Below, in pieces: positions 37,701 to 44,950 of a stretch of 64,000 nt of DNA (its first letter is position 1; each line of letters starts with the position of its first letter). Both the position numbers and the translations under genes were made by a program. This DNA comes from Saprospiraceae bacterium. Lineage in GTDB: Bacteria; Bacteroidota; Bacteroidia; Chitinophagales; Saprospiraceae. A model generated the notes under the pieces. It saw only the letters and a list, made by a program, of their open reading frames with translations, made no database searches and had not been told where the DNA came from. The DNA lies in contig JAIBCI010000104.1 in NCBI GenBank assembly GCA_019694255.1, positions 1 to 64,000 of the forward strand. Direction: 5' to 3'.

Positions 37701-37852
37701 CCTTTACAAATACAATCGCCGTCATTCAGGTCTATCAAGCCATCCCCGTCATCATCCAGCCCATTATCACAGATCTCACCCGCACTGGACTGAGCGAATA
37801 CGGTTAAAGAGAATACCGACAAACAAAATAATAATATCACTACCCTACCCAT
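34754..37852 (-). CDS. Large secreted repeat protein with CHU_C (gliding-motility type) C-terminus
   Basis: A 1032-residue surface protein: signal peptide (1-21), a calcium-loop-like NGLDDDGDGLIDLNDGDC piece (31-47), a galactose-binding/CBM-like domain (about 55-265), one Ig-like domain (about 268-345), and seven tandem repeats of about 50 residues (350-700). Each repeat opens with (I/L)Cx G and closes with (G/R)CDS(I/L/T), so each carries a conserved Cys pair. One SprB-like repeat follows (about 704-772), then a further beta region, and the T9SS type B/CHU_C domain starting at PNVFSPNGDGVNDWF (about 941-1032). Probably secreted and displayed by T9SS; function (adhesion, motility) is inferred. 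A -7 box lies 17 bases before the start. Confidence 0.88.
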   Translation of the reverse strand: MGRVVILLFCLSVFSLTVFAQSSAGEICDNGLDDDGDGLIDLNDGDCICKGIKDSIFVPSSLVPNPSFELYKQCPDGLAQLDRSLNWIQASPATSDYFNLCGFKDDPFRGTPPQPLPAGRGYVGFLDIQNYPQRGIYKEYIGACLTSTMMAGKEYTLTYWVGFGRRGQVFGPRATLNMAIFGTSDCKYLPFAVNPPGYQCPTKYQGWFEMSRVTVSGSNQWKKVTVKLRPTVNVAAICLGPACATTDGDYYYWLDELILEETVKFDSLKVEISGNPCTDTVILKSSKSSLAIVQYQWYKDGVAIAGATSQNYPIPKGALGKYQLRVSYKNDCELSKSFQYNIDQFITRLNPQICAGDSVVINSKTYRTTGVYYDTLRNFMGCDSILEISVGMHPRYLDTLHAEICAGDSYVFDGNICDSTSLYQFDYFSINGCDSIRYLNLIVHPKSVTNITQSICEGKSTIIGGKSYSKAGIYTDSLVSIYGCDSIVNIQISENQKSFVAVSRQICEGDRYLFGSRMLTATGIYSDTSATFFGCDSITTLSLSVKSKGFFIIDTSLCTGQVLKLGNNTYTSPGTYQIKTVNADGCDSLVTVNLQYHPVFNRQIDTSICDGDFIMFNGIRITSAGKYTQNLLSADRCDSITTLNVRILQTGQFVLDTILCYGNKLSVGGKVFDTSGQYIMNKKNAAGCDSTVIINLVIQTALNITSVITPVRCHGERNGSVDLTVNGGQAPYQYRWSSTDNMSRIQNLLPGIYIVTVTDTTGCSAISSIELADPSCFCFEVNAVDGSCSGPNPIKVDVRQLSGRPVREMWIGGNQISPLNFHFSGLAPGKYPLMLSDSIGCTWMDSFEVKFNIDYVNDLGEDTIRAVVGDSIRLKLPASVTVQRLTGFWKSSAGTLCTTCEEWAVVASPEINTYRFEGIDEYGCPIVYQIVLTAVQEYYVPNVFSPNGDGVNDWFNLFSDSSIGKIDRLQIFSRWGEIVFESNGGIPNSQYGAWDGNFKGQPVDPAVFVYLIQFSDKAGRKHQLRGDVTVVR
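35753..36805 (-). repeat. Seven tandem Cys-pair repeats in the CHU_C protein
   Basis: Encodes seven repeats of about 50 residues (150 bases each). The opening motifs in order are QICAGD, EICAGD, SICEGK, QICEGD, SLCTGQ, SICDGD and ILCYGN. The closing motifs are GCDSI, GCDSI, GCDSI, GCDSI, GCDSL, RCDSI and GCDST. The codons have diverged, so the expansion is not recent. Confidence 0.85.
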
Positions 37853-37869
37853 GATGGCGCAATGTGATA

Positions 37870-37877
37870 CAAACTTA
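37870..37877 (-). promoter_or_regulatory. Candidate -7 box (TAAGTTTG) for the CHU_C repeat protein
   Basis: CAAACTTA on the plus strand; full TAnnTTTG match on the minus strand, ending 17 bases before the ATG at 37852, in the 43-base gap after the permease gene. Confidence 0.55.
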
Positions 37878-37895
37878 CGCGATTTAACGCTGATT

Positions 37896-39309
37896 CTACA
37901 GGGAATTGTTCTTCCTGAACATCTTGCGTATAAGCAGATACAGGCCTAGAAAACCAACAAATACAATGCTTCCCATTAAAGCGAGATGTGGCGTATTGAC
38001 AATGATGGATCCACACACTAATAAATAAGCGGTGATGAAAATAATCGTTGCCAAAGGAAACCATTTCATCCTGTAAATCCCTGACCTTTCTTCACCCAAC
38101 TTTCTTTTTCGCATAAAAAACAAAGTCGCGGCAGAAGTTACCATCCCAACAGAATCAAGAAACATGACAAACCCTAGAATACGGTCAAAAGTCGAAGCAA
38201 ACATCAGGGTGAGAATAGACAAAAAAGCAAAGATCGTGAGATTGACAAGAAGCACCTGGTGCTTTCCGAATTTTTTCTGAAAAATACCAGGCAAGACACC
38301 GTCATCAGCCATTGCATACATCACCCTGGGATTACTGAGCATCAAAACATTTACATAAGCCAGCACTGCAACAAAAAGCAGCACGGAAAAAATTCGCTCG
38401 CCGGCTGTGCCCAATAGACGAAATGCAATCACTGATGCTATACCTTTAGTGCTTTTCAATTGTTCGAAACCGATGGTACTGAAATACGAAAGATTGACCA
38501 ACACATAGATAGCGATCACGACCAGTATGCCGAGCATGATGCCCTTGGGTACTGTCCGTGAAGGCTGTTCCACCTCTTCTCCAAAATTAATGGATTGTTG
38601 GTACCCTCCGTACGTAAAACTGACGGCTACCAATGCCGACGCAAGAGAAAGTATAAAACCTTTTACGCCAATCGACTGAAATTCAGGCGTACCGGAAGAA
38701 ACTGCCTGAGGCAATGCAATACCAGCCAGAAGAATTAACGCGAGCATTGCAAGTTTGACCATCATAAGTACATTCTGCGTACGACTGCTTACCTGAAGAC
38801 CCAATACATTCAGGCCGTAAAATGTGCCAATGGCTGCAATACCTAAAATAGAATTGTAATAAGAAGGATAATCCTGACCCAGTATTGCTGATAATAGATA
38901 CTCGCTCCCGATGATGGCTACGCCTGAAAGTGAGGCTGCATTGGAAAAAAGGATCACGCAATTAAGTGCGAAAGCAACTGACGGATGATAGGCATAAGAA
39001 AATATTTTATAGTATCCGCCGGTGACCGGATAACGGCTGCCGATCTCCGCATAAGTCAGCGCACCACAAAAGGCTACAAATCCGCCGAGAATCCATGCTG
39101 TAAAAAAAAATAACAGGCGTTGCAGACGCCTGCGCTGCATCTGTTGCCGTTCTGAAGATTCCCATTCCAATGACAAACCCAACCACGATCATGGTCAGTG
39201 AAAATGTCCTGAGCTTCTCCGTTCCGCCCGTGTTCAATGAACCTTCCTGATTAATTTCGTTGCTGGTATTCTTCCCATTTCTGTTGAAGGTAGATGTCTT
39301 CTTTTGCAT
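37896..39309 (-). pseudogene. APC-family amino-acid permease, frameshifted in a nine-base homopolymer
   Basis: The two halves of one permease lie in different frames. The N-terminal part (from about 39237 or 39309) reads LRTFSLTMIVVGFVIGMGIFRT...ATPVIFF, with the APC-type GMGIFR motif of the first helix. The remainder, from about 39105 to 37896, continues TAWILGGFVAFCGALTYAEIGSRYPVTGGYY through the remaining helices. They join if the run of nine A's at 39102-39110 (nine T's on the coding strand) were eight. Joined length is about 445-470 residues, normal for LAT/APC permeases. Either a sequencing error, a recent pseudogene, or a slippage switch. The start is uncertain: TTG 39237 has AGGAAGG in front of it; ATG 39309 overlaps the upstream gene by 59 bases. 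Confidence 0.8.
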
Positions 39310-39784
39310 AACGCATCTCCTTCATCAGACCATCTGTAGGCTTAAATCCAGGTGAAATCATGATCCGCTCCATTTTTGGCGTCAGGTAGACCAAAGTGGG
39401 GTAACTCAATTGTCCGTCAACGAGTGCGTATGCCAATTCATGATACCCCCTGCGTCCATTGGGAATATAATGAAAGGTGTGATTATTAAAAACTATACTG
39501 TCCTTTTGTTCTGCGTCAAATTTAACGGCATAGAAATGCTGATTGACATAAGCAACGACGGCAGGGTCAACAAATGTTGACGCATCCATCCTTTTACACC
39601 AACCACACCATTCCGTAAATAAATCAATCATGATTTTTCGAGGCGCTTTCTGATTGGCTTCAATTGCCTCCTGCCACGACATCCAGTGGATTGTAGAATC
39701 TCCTTTTGGATCGGGAGACTTACAGGCATTTAAACTACCCGTTGCCAGCAAAAGCAAGCTGATTAATTTTAAAAAAGAATTCAT
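39251..39784 (-). CDS. Thioredoxin-like lipoprotein (DUF255/thioredoxin_7 type)
   Basis: A 177-residue envelope thiol protein. The signal peptide ends in a lipobox (LATGSLNAC), so it is a lipoprotein. The domain opens with WMSWQEAIEANQKAPRKIMIDLFTEWCGWCKRMD, whose WCGWC pair with following K-R-M-D is typical of the YyaL/thioredoxin_7 group of thioredoxin-like proteins, followed by the conserved YPTLVYLTP with cis-Pro. It probably reduces or isomerises disulfides outside the cytoplasm. A perfect minus-strand -7 box lies 16 bases upstream. The permease gene follows closely and may overlap it. Confidence 0.85.
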   Translation of the reverse strand: MNSFLKLISLLLLATGSLNACKSPDPKGDSTIHWMSWQEAIEANQKAPRKIMIDLFTEWCGWCKRMDASTFVDPAVVAYVNQHFYAVKFDAEQKDSIVFNNHTFHYIPNGRRGYHELAYALVDGQLSYPTLVYLTPKMERIMISPGFKPTDGLMKEMRYAKEDIYLQQKWEEYQQRN

Positions 39785-39800
39785 TTATTATATTGTAATT

Positions 39801-39808
39801 CAAAGATA
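39801..39808 (-). promoter_or_regulatory. Candidate -7 box (TATCTTTG) for the thioredoxin-like lipoprotein
   Basis: CAAAGATA on the plus strand; full TAnnTTTG match on the minus strand, ending 16 bases before the ATG at 39784. Confidence 0.6.
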
Positions 39809-39863
39809 TAACATTTAAAGAATATCATCATTCATCACTTTGTTTTAAGCCTCGAGCAAACAG

Positions 39864-39871
39864 TATCTTTG
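39864..39871 (+). promoter_or_regulatory. Candidate -7 box (TATCTTTG) for the di-haem peroxidase
   Basis: Full TAnnTTTG match with a TTTG about 20 bases upstream (-33-like). It ends only 4 bases before the GTG start at 39876, so the transcript may be leaderless. Confidence 0.6.
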
Positions 39872-39875
39872 TAAG

Positions 39876-41213
39876 GTGAAGCCGGAAGCGATTTATCTTA
39901 TATGCACAGCAGGCCTGTTGCTTCTCTTGTTGCAATGTCAGCAGACCGTGACAACAGAAATTACAGACCAGTCGCTAAGGAATTTGTTAATGTCAGAACC
40001 TGGAGGTATCGCCTCCCTCATGTTGCCCCGATCTGATGAATTGGAGCATATACCTCAGGATTCAGCCAATCCGCTTACAGCTGCAAAGGTCGAATTGGGA
40101 AGGTATTTATTTTTTGATCCTGCAATTTCATTTGACCCAGCTTGCAAAGCTGCTGCCAGAACATTTAGTTGTGCCACTTGCCATTTTGCCGATGCCGGAT
40201 TCCAGGCAGGCCGTAAACAAGCTATAGCCAGTGGCGGGCGGGGACATGGATTTCGGCGCGAAAAACATCCCATGTGTGATTCAACTGAAGTCGATGTTCA
40301 ATTGCTCAGGACACCATCTATCGTCAATTGTGCTTATCAGGAGGTCCAATTATGGAGCGGCAAACTCGGATGCTGTGGTCCCAACAAAGGAACTGACAGT
40401 CTCTGGAAGAAAGGAAGCTTTATGGAACTGAACCGACTGGCAATGGCTGGTGTCGAGACTCAGGCCAGAGTGGCACTTGAAGCACATGGTATGCGAATGG
40501 ATCCAAACCTCGTCACAGAGACAAAATATCTAGATCTTTTTAATGCGGCATTTTCTGATGTCACACCAGAGCTGAAATACAGACGGTTCAGTATGGCTAA
40601 AGCAATTGCAGCGTACGAAAGAACAGTGCTAACTAACGAGGCCCCTTTTCAAAAGTGGCTTCGAGGAGATCGCAGCGCTTTGACAAAAGATCAGCGTTGG
40701 GGGGCATACATTTTTTTTGGCAAAGGGGGGTGCAATAATTGTCACCGTGGACCAGCACTCAACAGCATGACCTTTCATGCACTTGGCATCAAAGACATGT
40801 CGGGCAATGATGTAATCCCTAAGAAAAATGCACCTGAAGATATTATGTTTGGCCGAGGTGGATTTACACACCGCGAAGAGGATATGTACAAATTTAAAGT
40901 ACCTCAACTTTACAATCTCAAAGGTCTCAAATTTCTTGGTCACGGAGGTGGACTCAGTTCTGTGGAGGCGGTAATCAGATATATAAATAATGCAGTAGCT
41001 GAAAACTCATCCGTTGACCAAAAATACCTCTCGCCCTATTTCCGGCCGCTCCATCTGACAGAAAAGGAAATCAAAGCCCTGACAACATTTGTAGAGGATG
41101 CCTTGTTTGACCCATCGCTTCACCGATATGAACCGGGAAATGTACCTTCAGGATTTTGTTTTCCTAATGCGGATAAAATGAGTAGAGAACAATTACGTTG
41201 TAGTGAACAGTGA
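39876..41213 (+). CDS. Di-haem cytochrome c peroxidase-like lipoprotein
   Basis: A 445-residue periplasmic protein of the CcpA/MauG group that reduces hydrogen peroxide or oxidises a partner protein. The signal peptide runs into a lipobox-like LLLLLQC. Two c-type haem sites are visible: CATCH in the N-terminal half and CNNCH near residue 288. FGRGGFTHREEDMYKFKVPQLYNL and FLGHGG resemble the second haem domain. Extra Cys residues (HPMCDS, IVNCAY, LGCCGPNKG) between the two sites are unusual. The only reasonable start is GTG 39876; no in-frame ATG precedes the signal peptide. The glycosyltransferase start overlaps its stop codon by one base. Confidence 0.85.
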   Translation: MKPEAIYLICTAGLLLLLLQCQQTVTTEITDQSLRNLLMSEPGGIASLMLPRSDELEHIPQDSANPLTAAKVELGRYLFFDPAISFDPACKAAARTFSCATCHFADAGFQAGRKQAIASGGRGHGFRREKHPMCDSTEVDVQLLRTPSIVNCAYQEVQLWSGKLGCCGPNKGTDSLWKKGSFMELNRLAMAGVETQARVALEAHGMRMDPNLVTETKYLDLFNAAFSDVTPELKYRRFSMAKAIAAYERTVLTNEAPFQKWLRGDRSALTKDQRWGAYIFFGKGGCNNCHRGPALNSMTFHALGIKDMSGNDVIPKKNAPEDIMFGRGGFTHREEDMYKFKVPQLYNLKGLKFLGHGGGLSSVEAVIRYINNAVAENSSVDQKYLSPYFRPLHLTEKEIKALTTFVEDALFDPSLHRYEPGNVPSGFCFPNADKMSREQLRCSEQ

Positions 41214-42343
41214 TGCATTCAGAAAATAAAATCATCAGTGTGATAATGACATCGAATCTTGCATATGATCAGCGTATGCAAAGAATATTGCGTTGTTTAT
41301 ATTATGAAGGCTATCACTTAAAGGTATTCAGCAGAAAAACAGCCGACAGATCATATCACTTTTCGCCCGAAAATGGAAATGCTAAAATTGCATATGAGGA
41401 AAATTATGTTCCTACATTCTTTCAACGATCATGGTTGTTCTATGCAGAATACAATTTCAGACTATTCTTCAAGCTTTTGATTTCACGTCAAAATATTATT
41501 TATGCCGTCGATGCAGATACACTCATGGCCGTGCTGTGTGTGCGATGGCTCAAAGGCACAAAGTTTATTTATGATGCCCATGAGTTTTTTGAACAAAGCC
41601 CGGAAATTACAGGAAAAAAATGGATACAAAAGACATGGCAGGTGATTACAATCGCAGGCTGTCGATTCTCCTCCTTACGAATTACGGTTGGTAATATGTT
41701 AGCAGATCTTCTGAAGAAGCGATACAATAAAGACTTTACGGTTATCCGCAATATTCCGGACACCGCTGTCACTCCTTCCCAAATCAGTTCTCGCCAAAAA
41801 ATTATCTGGTATCAGGGAGTCCTCAATATCGGCCGAGGTTTAAGTGAAATCATTCGCTGTATGCCATTATTGCCAGAATACAGCCTAATCCTGGCTGGCA
41901 CTGGCGACATCGAAGATCAACTAAAAGACCTGGTAAAAAAATTGCTATTACAGGACAGGGTCATTTTCAAAGGGCCTTTATCACCCGCAGCGTTGATTGA
42001 AGCTAGCAAATCTGCCCGAATCGGAATAAATCTACTGGATGGCAGCAACAGAAACTACTTTTATTCTCTGGCTAACCGAACATTTGATTTTATTAATATG
42101 GAATTGCCCGCAATCCACATGAATTTTCCAGAATATGTTATGCTACTAAAAAAACATCACGTAGGTATTACTATTTCTGATCTTAATCAACAGACCATCA
42201 TCAACGCCGTTCGTTCATTTGAAAACGAACAATATTATTTACAATTGGTCAGTGCCTGTCGGGAGGCAAAAGTTGATTATTCTTCACGGACTGAATTACT
42301 TCCTTTGCTTCAGTGGCTAAAAAAAGAATTCAGCGAAGTGTAG
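41213..42343 (+). CDS. Glycosyltransferase, GT4-like
   Basis: A 376-residue GT-B fold glycosyltransferase. N-terminal part: MTSNLAYDQRMQRILRCLYYEGY and VKGT-like FIYDAHEFFEQSP. C-terminal part: IIWYQGVLNIGRGLSEIIRCMPLLPEYSLILAGTGDIEDQL, VIFKGPLSPAALIEASKSARIGINLLDG and a helix with NMELPAIHMNFPE, the expected nucleotide-sugar site. It may build cell-surface glycans or glycosylate secreted proteins; donor and acceptor are unknown. ATG 41213 overlaps the peroxidase stop codon (TGATG); GTG 41210 would add one residue. The convergent transaldolase ends 11 bases after its stop. Confidence 0.85.
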   Translation: MHSENKIISVIMTSNLAYDQRMQRILRCLYYEGYHLKVFSRKTADRSYHFSPENGNAKIAYEENYVPTFFQRSWLFYAEYNFRLFFKLLISRQNIIYAVDADTLMAVLCVRWLKGTKFIYDAHEFFEQSPEITGKKWIQKTWQVITIAGCRFSSLRITVGNMLADLLKKRYNKDFTVIRNIPDTAVTPSQISSRQKIIWYQGVLNIGRGLSEIIRCMPLLPEYSLILAGTGDIEDQLKDLVKKLLLQDRVIFKGPLSPAALIEASKSARIGINLLDGSNRNYFYSLANRTFDFINMELPAIHMNFPEYVMLLKKHHVGITISDLNQQTIINAVRSFENEQYYLQLVSACREAKVDYSSRTELLPLLQWLKKEFSEV

Positions 42344-42354
42344 TAAAAAGGGAC

Positions 42355-43011
42355 TTACTTGGCGGCTTTGGCGTGATCAGCGAGAAACTTTTCCAAACCA
42401 ATATCCGTAAGCGGATGCTTGAGCAGTGACATTATTGCATCCAGTGGACAGGTGACAACATCCGCTCCCGCTTTGGCTGCATCAACAATGTGCAAGCCGC
42501 TTCGAATGGATGCAGCAAGTATTTCTGTATCATAACCCTGCAGGGAATAAATATCATAAATATCGGAGATAAGCTGCATGCCGTTCCATCCGGAATCATC
42601 GATACGTCCGATAAAAGGCGATACATAAGTTGCTCCGGCCTTGGCTGCAAGAATGGCCTGTCCCGCACTAAAAACCAATGTGCAATTTGTTTTGATGTCC
42701 AGTTTCGTGAACTCAACCAGGGCTTTGACACCATCCTTGATCATGGGTACTTTTACGACAATATTCTCGGAGATCATGGCCAACTCCTTGCCCTCACGGA
42801 TCATCCCTTCATAATCAGTTGAGATCACTTCCGCGCTGACATCTCCCTCAACCAGGTCACAGATTTTCTTGTAATGCTTGTAAATTTCTGATTTGCCGGT
42901 GATCCCTTCCTTGGCCATCAGGCTGGGGTTGGTGGTTACGCCATCCAGAATACCAAGATCCTTGGCTTCGGCAATTTGTTGCAGATTGGCAGTGTCGATA
43001 AAGAATTTCAT
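42355..43011 (-). CDS. tal: Transaldolase, small TalC/FSA-type
   Basis: A 218-residue class I aldolase of the small transaldolase/fructose-6-phosphate aldolase subfamily, for the non-oxidative pentose phosphate pathway. MKFFIDTANL is the canonical N-terminus, so ATG 43011 is chosen over an upstream ATG at 43056 that adds 15 unrelated residues. The Schiff-base Lys lies in NIVVKVPMIKDG. The position that is Tyr in E. coli FSA is Phe here (CTLVFSAGQA), which in characterised enzymes goes with transaldolase rather than aldolase activity. DVVTCPLDAIMSLLKHPLTDIGLEKFLADH closes the barrel. It is convergent with the glycosyltransferase. Confidence 0.9.
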   Translation of the reverse strand: MKFFIDTANLQQIAEAKDLGILDGVTTNPSLMAKEGITGKSEIYKHYKKICDLVEGDVSAEVISTDYEGMIREGKELAMISENIVVKVPMIKDGVKALVEFTKLDIKTNCTLVFSAGQAILAAKAGATYVSPFIGRIDDSGWNGMQLISDIYDIYSLQGYDTEILAASIRSGLHIVDAAKAGADVVTCPLDAIMSLLKHPLTDIGLEKFLADHAKAAK

Positions 43012-43145
43012 GATATAGGTTGGCGGTGGGCAATAAATGGTAAGAGCCCATCGCATCGCTACAACTTCACGCCTTTGCTGTATTTCTACCCTGGAGGATT
43101 AGAAGGAGCTGATCGTGAACTCTCACCGGGCGCAAAAATAGACGA

Positions 43146-43856
43146 TTACATAAGATCTAATGCTGATTTTGGAAAAAACTCTTCCAGTCCGATCCAATAA
43201 CCTCTACTTTGAGGTAGGGCAAACCAGTACATCCTTTCCTTCAATGTCGGATGATCAACTCCAATAAATGCAGAAAACAGTGCCAAATCCGAACTAAATC
43301 TAGGGTCTGCATCACCGTATTTGACATCTCCCATGAGCGGGCAACCAATGTAGGCCATCTGAGACCGTATTTGATGCGATCTGCCAGTGATTAGTTTGAC
43401 CTGTATCAGATACCTGAAGCCATTATGCCCGAGCACCCGGTAACGCAATTGGCATACCTTAGACCCGGTGACTTCATGATCCGAGATCATGACCTTATTA
43501 ATCTTACTGTCTTTGAGGATGAAATGCCTTAAAGTATCCTCTTCATTGGGTGGCTTATTGGCAGTTACGGCCAAATAGTATTTATCCATTGTTCTGAACT
43601 TGATTTGCTCCTGTAATCGCTCAAATGATTTAGAGGTCTTGGCAAAAATCATGAGACCCGAAACAGGTCTGTCCAGGCGATGCAATAAACCAACATAGGC
43701 TTTTCCCGGTTTATTATATTTGGTTCGAAGATAGTCATTAACAAGGTCGACCATGTTCAGGTCACCGGTACTGTCTGCCTGCGAAAGTATATTCACTGGC
43801 TTGATAACCACCAGGATATGATTATCTTCAAAGATTACTTGAAAAGAATGATTCAT
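43146..43856 (-). CDS. RluA-family pseudouridine synthase
   Basis: RNA-modifying enzyme converting uridine to pseudouridine in rRNA or tRNA. From ATG 43856 it has 236 residues: VIFEDNHILVVIKPVNILSQ is the usual first strand, HRLDRPVSGLMIFAKTSKSFERL holds the catalytic Asp, and LITGRSHQIRSQMAYIGCPLMGDVKYG is the conserved RluA core. No S4 domain is present, so it belongs to the short RluA/RluC-like class. A longer reading to 43934 would run into divergent mqnD and adds no family sequence. Its ATG and the mqnD ATG share bases in the tetramer CATG (43854-43857). Confidence 0.9.
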   Translation of the reverse strand: MNHSFQVIFEDNHILVVIKPVNILSQADSTGDLNMVDLVNDYLRTKYNKPGKAYVGLLHRLDRPVSGLMIFAKTSKSFERLQEQIKFRTMDKYYLAVTANKPPNEEDTLRHFILKDSKINKVMISDHEVTGSKVCQLRYRVLGHNGFRYLIQVKLITGRSHQIRSQMAYIGCPLMGDVKYGDADPRFSSDLALFSAFIGVDHPTLKERMYWFALPQSRGYWIGLEEFFPKSALDLM

Positions 43857-44703
43857 GGAGCTGCACAAAGGTAAACTCAAATTAGCCATATCGCCCTGCC
43901 CCAACGACACCTTCATTTTTGGTGCCTGGCTCAACGGTATGTTATCTGTTCAGGAAAGCATCCTGCCAGCACCGGAGGTTAGTTTTATGGACATTCAGGA
44001 ACTCAATAATGCAGCATCAGATGGAATTTATGATGTCATCAAGGTGAGTGCGGCGATTGCACCTACCTTTTTGGACAAATACAGGATACTACCTTGCGGA
44101 GGTGCACTTGGTGATGCAGTCGGACCTTTGTTGGTAAGCAAGGAGAAAATAGATTATCCTGGTCTTCTGCAGTGCACTGTGGCATTGCCTGGAAAGGACA
44201 CCACTGCAACCCAATTATTTCGGTTCGCTTTCCCTCAGCACGTCAACATCAGACACATGGTATTTAACCAAATCGAGGACGCAATACTTGATGGCGCAAT
44301 AGAAGCGGGTGTGTTAATTCATGAAGGCAGATTTACTTATGCATCCAAAGGACTTTCATTGATATTGGACCTGGGTCAGTACTGGTCCGATCATACAGGA
44401 CTCAGGATTCCACTCGGATTGATCATGGTAAAGCGTGAATTGCCGGATCATGTCCTTTCAGCGGCTATCAAGGCGATTCAGGAATCCATTGCCTTTGCCA
44501 GGCAGAATGACTCAATGCTAATGCCATTCATTAAGGACCATGCCTCAGAACTATCTGATGATGTTATTGCACAGCACATTGGACTTTATGTCAATGAATT
44601 CAGCATCGATCTGGGCACAGAAGGTATTAAAGCCTGTCGAAAACTCTTTGAAACCGCACAACCTGAAGTCAGGATTTCAGATCAGGATTTTGTATCAACC
44701 TAA
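43855..44703 (+). CDS. mqnD: 1,4-dihydroxy-6-naphthoate synthase (futalosine pathway)
   Basis: Enzyme of the futalosine route to menaquinone that releases 1,4-dihydroxy-6-naphthoate from cyclic dehypoxanthinylfutalosine. The 282 residues have the periplasmic-binding-protein-like fold of MqnD: KLKLAISPCPNDTFIFGAWLNG at the start, VIKVSAAIAPTFLDKYRILPCGGALGDAVGPLLVS, DTTATQLFRFAFP and AGVLIHEGRFTY. Its presence implies that menaquinone is made by the futalosine pathway in this organism; other mqn genes are not in the window. ATG 43855 is the only possible start, because an in-frame TGA sits two codons upstream (43849-43851). Confidence 0.93.
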   Translation: MELHKGKLKLAISPCPNDTFIFGAWLNGMLSVQESILPAPEVSFMDIQELNNAASDGIYDVIKVSAAIAPTFLDKYRILPCGGALGDAVGPLLVSKEKIDYPGLLQCTVALPGKDTTATQLFRFAFPQHVNIRHMVFNQIEDAILDGAIEAGVLIHEGRFTYASKGLSLILDLGQYWSDHTGLRIPLGLIMVKRELPDHVLSAAIKAIQESIAFARQNDSMLMPFIKDHASELSDDVIAQHIGLYVNEFSIDLGTEGIKACRKLFETAQPEVRISDQDFVST

Positions 44704-44869
44704 ATAAATATGTAGCTTCAACATTATCAAGTAAATACATGGTAGCATTCCTACATATCAGTTAACAAAATATACATCAATTGTTATTTATTGCTGTTCG
44801 TCAATTTTTTTGGCATAGTTGTTGTTATATGTTTAACGAGTTTTGAGTTTTGGTTATTAAATGAAGATT
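44704..44869. other. Intergenic stretch between mqnD and ald
   Basis: No ORF that I can support. AT-rich up to the strong terminator at 44870; a short unrecognised transcript ending there is possible but not shown. Confidence 0.35.
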
Positions 44870-44902
44870 TGCCCGTATAACGTATACGGGCATTCTTTTT
44901 TT
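44870..44902 (+). terminator. Rho-independent terminator upstream of ald
   Basis: GCCCGTATA, loop ACG, TATACGGGC (44871-44891), extended by one T-A pair and followed by TTCTTTTTTT. A perfect stem, 167 bases after the mqnD stop and about 25 before the ald promoter box. Confidence 0.85.
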
Positions 44903-44925
44903 AGCGCGTTTGGGTCCCTCTTTCG

Positions 44926-44933
44926 TACCTTCG
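44926..44933 (+). promoter_or_regulatory. Candidate -7 box (TACCTTCG) for ald
   Basis: Seven of eight match to TAnnTTTG, ending 17 bases before the ald ATG at 44951. Confidence 0.45.
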
Positions 44934-44950
44934 CCGCATAAATTTCCTAC

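Noticed and set aside
39007-39309. Separate short gene of 100 codons overlapping the permease
   Set aside because: Its first 65 residues are the missing permease N-terminus in another frame, so it is one half of a frameshifted gene.
42490-42822. 110-codon plus-strand ORF opposite transaldolase
   Set aside because: Shadow of a well-supported gene with no family features.
43857-43934. Longer pseudouridine synthase starting at 43934
   Set aside because: The extra 26 residues have no family similarity and are the reverse of conserved mqnD codons.
44871-44891. Palindrome CCCGTATA...TATACGGG as another copy of the 9124 operator
   Set aside because: It is followed by a U-tract and folds as a terminator; the half-site differs and the spacer is three bases.
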